From Clostridiales bacterium UBA4696 (GTDB taxonomy: Bacteria; Bacillota; Clostridia; Oscillospirales; Oscillospiraceae): 10,825 nt of DNA. The translations under genes were made by a program, and so were the position numbers. Of the stretch, positions 5,374 to 10,825 are shown in pieces. The stretch is taken from contig DHKK01000158.1 in assembly GCA_002404795.1 (NCBI GenBank), forward strand, positions 1 to 10,825, written 5' to 3'. Below the pieces are notes generated by a model that made no database searches, was not told where the DNA came from, and saw only the letters and a program-made list of their open reading frames with translations. The first letter of the stretch is position 1. Every line of letters starts with the position of its first letter.

Positions 5374-6288
5374 ATGCATGACATGATTAAAATCGATTAC
5401 CTGAGCAAGCGGTTTGGGGAGGTACAGGCGGTGCAGGACCTGAGCTTCCGCGTGAAGGAGGGCGAGCTGTTCGCCTTCCTCGGCGTCAACGGCGCGGGCA
5501 AATCCACCACCATCAACATCCTGTGCGGCCAGCTGGCCAAGGATGGCGGCAGTGTGGAAATTGACGGTGCGGATCCGGACCGCGACCCGGATCGGGTGCG
5601 GCGTGAGCTTGGCGTGGTGTTTCAGAATTCCGTACTGGACGGGGCGCTGCGCGTGCGGGACAACCTGCAGAGCCGGGCCGCGCTCTACGGCATCCGGGGC
5701 GCGGCATTCGCGAAGCGGCTGGCGGAGCTCGCGCAGCTGCTGGACTTTGGAGCCATCCTGGACCGCCCGGTCGGCAGGCTCTCCGGCGGGCAGCGCAGGC
5801 GCATCGACATTGCGCGCGCCCTGCTCCACCGCCCGAAGATCCTGATCTTCGATGAGCCGACCACCGGCCTGGACCCGCAGACGCGGAGGCTGCTGTGGGA
5901 CGTGGTGACGGAGCTGCGACGGAAAGAAAAGCTGACGGTCTTTCTGACCACGCACTACATGGAGGAAGCGGCGGACGCCGACTACGTGATCCTGCTGGAC
6001 AGAGGCCGGATCGTCGGCGAGGGCACGCCGCTGGCGCTGAAAAACGCCTATGCCGGAGATCACATCACGCTGTACGGCGTGGAAGAGGCCGCCGTCCGGG
6101 CGCTCGGGCGCAAATATGCCCCGGTGCAGGGCGGCTGGCGCATCGAGGTGGAAAACACCGGCGAGGCGACGAAGCTGATCCTGGCGCAGCCCGCGCTGTT
6201 CACGGACTATGAGATCACCAAAGGCAATATGGACGATGTCTTTCTGGCCGCGACGGGCAAAAAGCTGCATGGAGGTGCAGAGGTATGA
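5374..6288 (+). CDS. ABC transporter ATP-binding protein (drug-export type)
   Basis: The ATPase half of an ABC-2 exporter, 304 residues. Motifs in order: Walker A GVNGAGKST (37-45), Q-loop VVFQNS (Q84), signature LSGGQ (136-140), Walker B ILIFDEP (156-162) and the switch histidine in LTTHYMEEA (H194). The C-terminal 80 residues form the extra domain seen in the DrrA/NatA/CcmA group, and DDVFLAATGK near the end is typical of that group. AAGGAGG lies 12 bases before the ATG at 5374; a second ATG at 5383 is possible. The stop overlaps the permease start (ATGA), so the two are translated together. The cargo is unknown; linkage to an acetyltransferase and an effector-binding protein suggests a toxic small molecule. 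Confidence 0.95.
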   Translation: MHDMIKIDYLSKRFGEVQAVQDLSFRVKEGELFAFLGVNGAGKSTTINILCGQLAKDGGSVEIDGADPDRDPDRVRRELGVVFQNSVLDGALRVRDNLQSRAALYGIRGAAFAKRLAELAQLLDFGAILDRPVGRLSGGQRRRIDIARALLHRPKILIFDEPTTGLDPQTRRLLWDVVTELRRKEKLTVFLTTHYMEEAADADYVILLDRGRIVGEGTPLALKNAYAGDHITLYGVEEAAVRALGRKYAPVQGGWRIEVENTGEATKLILAQPALFTDYEITKGNMDDVFLAATGKKLHGGAEV

Positions 6289-7178
6289 CCGGACTTGGCG
6301 CGCTGATCCGGCGCAACTGCAAATTATTCTTCAAGGACAAAGGGATGTTCTTTACCTCGCTCATCACGCCGGTCATTCTGCTGGTGCTGTATGCGACGTT
6401 TCTGGCCAAGGTCTACCGGGATTCCTTTGCCGCCGCCATGCCCGCGGGCTTCGCGGTGGACGCGGCGCTGATCGATGGCACGGTGGGCGGGCAGCTCGTC
6501 TCGTCGCTGCTGGCGGTGTGCTGCGTGACGGTGGCGTTCTGCTCCAATCTGCTGATGGTGCAGGACAGGATCAGCGGGGCCCGGCGGGATCTGACCATGA
6601 CCCCGGTCAGGCGATCGACGCTGGCGCTCGGCTATTTTGCGGCGAGCGCGCTGTCGACGCTGCTGATCTGCTATGCGGCGCTGGCGGTCTGCCTCGGGTA
6701 TCTGGCTGTAACGGGGTGGTATCTGTCGGCCGCGGACGTGCTGCTGCTCGGGCTGGATGTGCTGCTCCTGTCGCTGTTCGGCACGGCGCTTTCGTCTATC
6801 GTCAACTGCAAGCTCACGACGAACGGGCAGGCGTCGGCGGTGGGGACCATCGTCAGCGCAGGCTACGGCTTTCTCTGCGGCGCGTACATGCCGATCTCAA
6901 ATTTCGGCGAGGGGCTGCAGAAGGTGCTGTCCTTCCTCCCCGGCACATATGGGACGGCGCTGTTCCGCAATCACGCGCTGCGCGGGGTGTATGCGGAGAT
7001 GACGCGGACCGGCTTCCCGGCGGAAGTTGTGGAGAATATCAAGGACTCCATCGACTGCAATCTCTATTTCTTTGGCAGCAAGGTCAGCATTGGCGCGATG
7101 GCCGGCGTGATGGCCGGGAGCGTGGCTGTGCTGATCGGGATCTATATTTTGATGAATCTTCTGAAAAAAACGAACTGA
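6285..7178 (+). CDS. ABC-2 type transporter permease
   Basis: The membrane half of the exporter, 297 residues. About six hydrophobic segments are visible, roughly 24-42, 70-90, 113-138, 149-172, 184-204 and 269-291. A charged loop with MVQDRISGARRDLTMTPVRR (91-110) follows the second segment, a typical ABC-2 feature, and an extended loop of about 60 residues (205-268) precedes the last. Its ATG overlaps the ATPase stop by four bases, so assembly with that ATPase is very likely. A homodimer of permease and ATPase pairs would be expected. Confidence 0.93.
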   Translation: MTGLGALIRRNCKLFFKDKGMFFTSLITPVILLVLYATFLAKVYRDSFAAAMPAGFAVDAALIDGTVGGQLVSSLLAVCCVTVAFCSNLLMVQDRISGARRDLTMTPVRRSTLALGYFAASALSTLLICYAALAVCLGYLAVTGWYLSAADVLLLGLDVLLLSLFGTALSSIVNCKLTTNGQASAVGTIVSAGYGFLCGAYMPISNFGEGLQKVLSFLPGTYGTALFRNHALRGVYAEMTRTGFPAEVVENIKDSIDCNLYFFGSKVSIGAMAGVMAGSVAVLIGIYILMNLLKKTN

Positions 7179-7200
7179 CGATCCATAGGAGGAAATAACG

Positions 7201-7479
7201 ATGAACGATATTCTTGATTTTATCCGGGCGGCTGCGCCCTGGGTAGCGATGGGGCTGGCCGTGGCGATTTTGGCTGTGCGCGGCGCGGTGAAGATCAAAA
7301 AGGGCGAGAAGCAGGACAGCAACTACGGGCTTGAGGGCATGTGCCTCGGCATGTGCTTCGGCACGGCCCTCGGGACCGCGCTCGGCAACAACACCGGCGT
7401 CGGCCTTTCTCTCGGCATGCTGCTCGGCCTGGCCATCGGCTCGTGCATCCCGAGGAACCGGAAGGACGCGGACGAATGA
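7201..7479 (+). CDS. Small glycine-rich membrane protein
   Basis: This 92-residue protein has a hydrophobic segment at about 13-28, a short basic loop (KIKKGEK, 31-37), then a long Gly/Ala/Leu stretch (45-81) with repeated small-residue spacing (GMCLGMCFGTALGTALGNN, then GVGLSLGMLLGLAIG). This looks like one or two glycine-zipper membrane helices. The tail is charged (RNRKDADE). I do not recognise a named family. A clear TAGGAGG precedes the ATG, 22 bases after the permease, and the stop overlaps the next gene (ATGA). It could be an accessory subunit or immunity-like partner of the exporter, which is only inferred from position. Confidence 0.8.
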   Translation: MNDILDFIRAAAPWVAMGLAVAILAVRGAVKIKKGEKQDSNYGLEGMCLGMCFGTALGTALGNNTGVGLSLGMLLGLAIGSCIPRNRKDADE

Positions 7480-8060
7480 AAAAGAAAGAAAACATGATGC
7501 ACCTTACCTATGAACACAAGCCTGCGATGACTCTGATCGGGTTTTCGACCACGATCCGGCTGGAGGAGGGCTATACCCGTTGCCCGGAATTCTGGGATGT
7601 GGAATACAACCGGAAATATGTGCATCTGTGGCAGACCAGGCGTCCGGAAACGCCGGTGGAGCAGGCGCTGCTTGAAAACCGGATCGGGCGGTTCGCCATC
7701 TGCGAGCAGAAGACAGACTGCTTCGAATACTGGATCGCCGGGCTTTACCGGGGCGGCGCGGTGCCGGAGGGGCTGAAGCTCTATCGCTTCCCGGAAAGCG
7801 ACTGGGCGGTATTCTCCGCAAAAGGCCCGCTCCCCGGCTCGCTGCAGACGCTCAATACCCGCATCTGGCAGGATTGGTATCCGAACGAGGGCCAGCAGGT
7901 CCTGGGGAACGGGACCGCCACGCTGGAGGTCTATTCCGCGGGCGATATGCAGAGCCCCGACTACGAATGCGGCATCTGGGTGCCGATCGTGCGGCCGCAG
8001 CAGACTGCGGACGACAGCGCCGAAACGGCAGCGACTGCCGCGCTGCTGGGGCTTTTATAA
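7476..8060 (+). CDS. Standalone GyrI-like effector-binding domain protein
   Basis: This protein of 194 residues resembles the GyrI-like/AraC effector-binding domain (PF06445/PF14526 type), which binds drugs and other small molecules and is often the C-terminal half of BmrR- or Rob-like activators. Supporting motifs are IGFSTTI (21-27), CPEFW (36-40), YWIAGLYRGG (85-94), YRFPESDWAVFSAKGPLP (103-120) and the C-terminal SPDYECGIWVPI (160-171) with its conserved Glu. No helix-turn-helix is present, so it is not a complete regulator. The start at 7476 overlaps the previous stop (ATGA); a second start at 7494 is possible. Candidate roles are drug sequestration or sensing alongside the exporter. Confidence 0.85.
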   Translation: MKKKENMMHLTYEHKPAMTLIGFSTTIRLEEGYTRCPEFWDVEYNRKYVHLWQTRRPETPVEQALLENRIGRFAICEQKTDCFEYWIAGLYRGGAVPEGLKLYRFPESDWAVFSAKGPLPGSLQTLNTRIWQDWYPNEGQQVLGNGTATLEVYSAGDMQSPDYECGIWVPIVRPQQTADDSAETAATAALLGLL

Positions 8061-8063
8061 GCG

Positions 8064-8783
8064 ATGGCGCGGTGGGATCCGTGGCGCGGGTGCAGGCGGT
8101 GCAGCGAGGGCTGCCTGCACTGCTACATTCATAAGGGCGACGCCAAGCGGGGCGTCGACACAAATCTGATCGTCCGGACGAAGGATTTTGACAAGCCGGT
8201 GGCGCAGCTCAAAAAGGGCGGCTGGAAAATGAAGCCGGGGCTGGTGTACGTCGGGTTTTCGACCGATTTTCTGATCGAGGACGCCGACGCGTGGCGCGGC
8301 GAATGCTGGCAGATGATGCAGGCGCGCCCCGACTGCACCTTCCTTTTTCTGACCAAGCGCATCGAGCGCTTTGCGCAGTGCGCCCCGGCGGACTGGGGCG
8401 ACGGCTACGAGAACGTGGTCGTGTGCTGCACGATCGAGAACCAGCGCAATGCGGACAAAAAGCTGTCTGTATTTCGTTCGCTGCCCATCAAACACAAGTG
8501 TATCACGGCGCAGCCGCTCATCGAACGCGTGTAGCTGGAGCCATATCTGGACGGCGTGGAACTGGTCGTGGTCGGCGGAGAGTCGGACCGGGAGGCACGG
8601 CCGCTGGACTACAGCTGGGTGCTGGACATCCGGGCGCAGTGCATCCGCAAGCAGGTCAATTTCGAGTTCCGGCAGTGCGGCACGCATTTTATCAGGGACG
8701 GCAGGGCCTATACGCTGCAGACCCGGGACCTCTGCCGGCAGGCCCGGCTGGCCGGGATCAACTATACATGCACGAACAAATAG
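8064..8783 (+). pseudogene. DUF5131 (phage Gp37/Gp68-like) gene with an in-frame amber codon
   Basis: The N-terminal part (156 codons, 8064-8534) begins MARWDPWRGC and carries a cysteine cluster GCRRCSEGCLHCY (9-21), then FLFLTKRIERF and VCCTIENQRNADK, which fit DUF5131 (PF07505). TAG at 8532-8534 stops it after PLIERV. The same frame then runs on for 82 intact codons with the rest of the family sequence (VVVGGESDREARPLDY, VLDIRAQC, NFEFRQCGTHF) to a TAG at 8781. There is no frameshift. Simplest reading: a recent nonsense mutation or sequencing error; readthrough is the alternative. The cysteine cluster recalls radical-SAM-like proteins, but its role is unknown. It begins three bases after the GyrI-like gene without a good ribosome site, so coupling is likely. 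Confidence 0.82.
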
Positions 8784-8814
8784 CTTATATTTCAAGTCTT
8801 ATGGAGGAAAAACC

Positions 8815-9171
8815 ATGAACTGCACGAACCAACTGATCGGCTGCTGCGGGCTGGACTGCGAGGTCTGCGACGCCCGTATCGCAACACTCACAAATGATAA
8901 CGCCCTGCGGGAGAAGACTGCCGCGCTGTGGACGAAGCTCAACGGGGTAACGATCGCGCCGGAGATGATAAACTGCACCGGCTGCCGCGTCGAGGGCGCG
9001 AAGACGCCGTTCTGCGACAAGCTCTGTCCGGTCCATACCTGCGTCCGGGAAAAGGGGCTGGATACCTGCGCGGACTGCGGGCAGATGGACAGCTGCCCGG
9101 CGCTGGGGCGCATCGCCGTAAACAGCCCGTTCGTTTTGGAAAACCTGAAGCGGCTCCGCGAGGCGAAGTAA
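8815..9171 (+). CDS. DUF3795 cysteine-rich protein
   Basis: A protein of 118 residues with the DUF3795 pattern: an N-terminal GCCGLDCEVCDAR (9-21), NCTGC (53-57), then pairs of cysteines in FCDKLCPVHTC (66-76) and CADCGQMDSCP (85-95). The spacing suggests zinc or Fe-S binding; function is unknown. GGAGG lies seven bases before the ATG. The upstream gap is 31 bases and the next gene starts directly after its stop (TAAATG), so it belongs to the same transcription unit. Confidence 0.87.
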   Translation: MNCTNQLIGCCGLDCEVCDARIATLTNDNALREKTAALWTKLNGVTIAPEMINCTGCRVEGAKTPFCDKLCPVHTCVREKGLDTCADCGQMDSCPALGRIAVNSPFVLENLKRLREAK

Positions 9172-10137
9172 ATGAAACAGTACATCGCTCTGCTGCGGAG
9201 CATCAACATCAGCGGCAAAAACAAAGTGTCGATGGCGGAATTAAAGAAACTCTTTGAAGCGACTGGCTTTATAGAGGTTAAGACTTGGCTGAACAGCGGG
9301 AACGTGGTCTTTTCCGGCGAGGAAGCGGAGGCCGCAGCGCTGACCGTGCAGATCGAGGGCATGATCCAACGTCGGTTTGGCTTGGAGATTCCCGTTTTCG
9401 TCCTGCTGCAGGAGGAGCTTGCGGACATTCTGCGCCATGCCCCGGACTGGTGGGGAACGGAGGATCCGGAAATTTACGATAATCTTATTTTCATCCTGCC
9501 ACCGGCCTCTTTTCAGGACGTCTATCGCGAGATCGGCGCACCGAAGGAGGGCCTGGAGCAGATCCGGGACTACGGGGCCGCCGTGTTCTGGTCCTTCGAC
9601 CGGAAGAAGTATCAGAAAACGAACTGGTGGCCGAAGACGGCCAGCGCGGACATTGCCCAGAAGCTGACGATCCTGCCGGACTGCGTGGTCGGCGATATCG
9701 CGGTCAGCGAAGAAACCGTCCTGCTGCTGCCGGGCGGGAACACCTGGGACGACCCGAAGCACAGCGCTGTGATCAGAAAAGCGGCGGCGCTGCTCTCCGC
9801 CGGCGGCACGGTCGGCGCGATCTGCGGCGCGACGGCCACCTTGGCGCGTGCGGGCCTGCTGGATCACCGGCCGCACACGAGCAACGGCGCCGGGTTCCTG
9901 GAGATGTTCTGCCCCGGCTACAAGGGACAGCCGTATTTTGTGGACGCCCCCTCGGTCGAGGACGGGAATCTGATCACCGCGGGCGGCACGGGCGCGCTGC
10001 TGTGGGCAAAACAGATCATCGGGCGGCTGGGCGTCTTCCGGCCCGATACGCTTGAAGCGTGGTACGCGTATTTCAGCACCGACGAGGCGCAGCACCTCTT
10101 CGCGCTGATGCAGACGCTGCCCTCGGCTGCGCAATGA
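9172..10137 (+). CDS. Chimeric protein: DUF1697 joined to a truncated DJ-1/PfpI domain
   Basis: One continuous frame of 321 residues. Residues 1-165 look like DUF1697: MKQYIALLRSINISGKNKV, LNSGNVVFSG (40-49) and KKYQKTNWWPKTASADIAQKLTI, where family members normally go on with an R-N-x-N-T-V-type C terminus. From about 164-170 the sequence becomes the second part of a DJ-1/PfpI-type protein: LTILPDC, LLLPGGNTW (184-192), the nucleophile elbow AICGATATL (C218), HTSNGAGFLEMF (235-246) and LEAWYAYFS (294-302). The first 60-75 residues of the usual DJ-1 fold, with its N-terminal strand and conserved acid, are missing. The join at about 9661-9672 sits where both families share K/G-LTI. Best explained by an in-frame deletion fusing two adjacent genes. 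Confidence 0.85.
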   Translation: MKQYIALLRSINISGKNKVSMAELKKLFEATGFIEVKTWLNSGNVVFSGEEAEAAALTVQIEGMIQRRFGLEIPVFVLLQEELADILRHAPDWWGTEDPEIYDNLIFILPPASFQDVYREIGAPKEGLEQIRDYGAAVFWSFDRKKYQKTNWWPKTASADIAQKLTILPDCVVGDIAVSEETVLLLPGGNTWDDPKHSAVIRKAAALLSAGGTVGAICGATATLARAGLLDHRPHTSNGAGFLEMFCPGYKGQPYFVDAPSVEDGNLITAGGTGALLWAKQIIGRLGVFRPDTLEAWYAYFSTDEAQHLFALMQTLPSAAQ

Positions 10138-10180
10138 CCCATGCCGGACCGAAACACGCAGAAAGGAGGGCCGCGGGGCC

Positions 10181-10711
10181 ATGCCGTGTGATATCTTGAC
10201 TGTAAACGATACGAAATACACCGCGCTCCGGCTGCTGGGGAAAGGAAAGGGCGGATATTCCTATCTGGTGACGGACGGGGCCGCGCAGTACGTCCTGAAG
10301 CAGATCCACCACGAGCCGTGCGACTACTACACCTTCGGCGACAAGCTGCAGTCGGAGCTGCGCGACTACGAGACGCTGCGAACGCTCGGCATCCCCATGC
10401 CGGAGCTGCTGGCGGCGGATGTGCAGCAGGAGCGCATTTTAAAGGAATACATCGCCGGACCGACCGTCGCGGAGCTGCTCAAAGCGGGACAGCCGGACCC
10501 CGGCTGGGTCGCGCAGGTGCGCGCCATGTGCGCACGTTTGTACCCGGCGGGGCTGAACATCGACTACTACCCCACCAACTTCGTCCCGCGGGACGGGACG
10601 CTCTACTACATTGATTACGAGTGCAATGCCTATATGGAGCCGTGGGACTTCGAGCACTGGGGGATGCAGTTCTGGACGGCGCAGGCGGCGGAAAGGACGG
10701 AAAACGCATGA
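10181..10711 (+). CDS. Minimal protein-kinase-like/APH-like phosphotransferase
   Basis: This 176-residue protein shows the core of the kinase fold without the large C-terminal lobe: a glycine-rich loop LLGKGKGGYSYLV (18-30), the ATP lysine in YVLKQI (K40), a likely pairing Glu in LQSELRDYE (E59 or E64), the hinge LKEYIAG (87-93), the catalytic loop GLNIDYYPTNFV (D128, N133) in place of HxDLxxxN, and the metal aspartate in YYIDYE (D145). Similar small proteins are annotated as serine/threonine or aminoglycoside-type kinases. The substrate is unknown. AAAGGAGG lies 11 bases before the ATG. It comes 43 bases after the chimeric gene and could be the last intact operon gene. Confidence 0.82.
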   Translation: MPCDILTVNDTKYTALRLLGKGKGGYSYLVTDGAAQYVLKQIHHEPCDYYTFGDKLQSELRDYETLRTLGIPMPELLAADVQQERILKEYIAGPTVAELLKAGQPDPGWVAQVRAMCARLYPAGLNIDYYPTNFVPRDGTLYYIDYECNAYMEPWDFEHWGMQFWTAQAAERTENA

Positions 10712-10776
10712 AGGTTCCATGGGAAGACAGGCTCCCCTGCGCAGCGCTGGCGCTGCTCGTGCTGGCGGTGTTCTAG
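10708..10776 (+). pseudogene. Short hydrophobic reading frame, probably a truncated gene
   Basis: ATG overlaps the kinase-like gene's stop (ATGA), as in the other coupled pairs of this operon. It encodes 22 residues, MKVPWEDR followed by the hydrophobic run CAALALLVLAVF, and ends at TAG. This looks like the start of a membrane protein cut short. No family can be named. The sequence changes character right after the stop. Confidence 0.35.
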
Positions 10777-10825
10777 GGTGTATCTGAAAACTCCCAACGC
10801 GCCCGGACAGCGGGCCTTTTCACGC
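10774..10825. other. Possible end of an inserted element
   Basis: From GGGTGTATCTGAAAACTC onward the sequence no longer continues the coding style of the operon. A start like GG-TGT-TCTGAAAA next to a CTAG target recalls the ends of some IS5-family elements, but only one end is in view, so this is a weak suggestion from memory. Confidence 0.25.
10801..10821 (+). terminator. Weak possible terminator at the window end
   Basis: GCCCG (10801-10805) pairs with CGGGC (10811-10815) over a five-base loop, followed by CTTTTC. The stem is short, so function as the operon terminator is uncertain. Confidence 0.35.

Noticed and set aside
5344..6270. Minus-strand frame opposite the ABC ATPase
   Set aside because: Antisense shadow; the plus strand carries Walker A, signature and Walker B motifs with correct spacing.
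8055..8795. Minus-strand frame opposite the broken DUF5131 gene
   Set aside because: It could seem to explain the amber codon by coding on the other strand, but its translation resembles no family and it has no good ribosome site, while the plus strand shows family motifs on both sides of the stop.
8783..8815. Internal promoter before the DUF3795 gene
   Set aside because: The short gap is AT-rich but I find no -35/-10 pair with proper spacing.

Overview
The window looks like chromosomal DNA of a GC-rich Firmicute, most likely a gut Clostridium of the Oscillospiraceae type. The reasons are the high GC, strong AGGAGG-type ribosome binding sites, consensus sigma-A promoters, the particular proteins (DUF5662, DUF5131, DUF3795, DUF1697, a CymR-like Rrf2 protein) and the left-hand array of hairpin-rich CCTCTCAG repeats, a type I associate with this group. 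This placement is inference. No rRNA, tRNA or CRISPR array was recognised.

Layout. Positions 1-349 hold an array of short structured repeats (MITE or REP-like), including one 117-bp unit with perfect 9-bp terminal inverted repeats. Positions 350-602 are AT-rich and gene-free, with two palindromes and a possible leftward promoter. From 2698 down to 647 (minus strand) lies a three-gene overlapping operon: an HD-domain hydrolase, the tRNA 2-thiouridylase MnmA, and a CymR-like Rrf2 regulator. It has its own extended -10 promoter and a strong terminator. Just upstream, on the same strand and with its own promoter and terminator, is cysK (O-acetylserine sulfhydrylase). The region is therefore about sulfur: cysteine synthesis, a probable cysteine regulator and tRNA thiolation.

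A divergent promoter pair near 3900-3980 separates cysK from the plus-strand half. First comes a DUF5662 gene. After it, a near-perfect promoter (4583-4611) starts a roughly 180-nt leader containing a strong intrinsic terminator (4699-4742). Behind the leader runs a tightly packed gene set to about 10.71 kb: a streptothricin-acetyltransferase-like GNAT, an ABC exporter (ATPase and permease, ATGA overlap), a small glycine-rich membrane protein, a standalone GyrI-like effector-binding protein, a DUF5131 gene broken by an in-frame amber codon, a cysteine-rich DUF3795 protein, a chimera of DUF1697 with the C-terminal part of a DJ-1/PfpI protein, and a minimal kinase-like protein. The overlaps and short gaps suggest one transcription unit, read as a small-molecule defence and stress operon probably controlled by transcription attenuation.

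The last 55 bases look like a boundary: a 22-codon hydrophobic reading frame stops at a CTAG and is followed by sequence that could be the end of an insertion element. The most notable items are the attenuated leader of the GNAT/ABC operon, the DUF1697::DJ-1 fusion, the single amber codon in the DUF5131 gene, the compensatory stem changes among the repeats, and the CymR-like/MnmA/CysK neighbourhood without a cysteine desulfurase.
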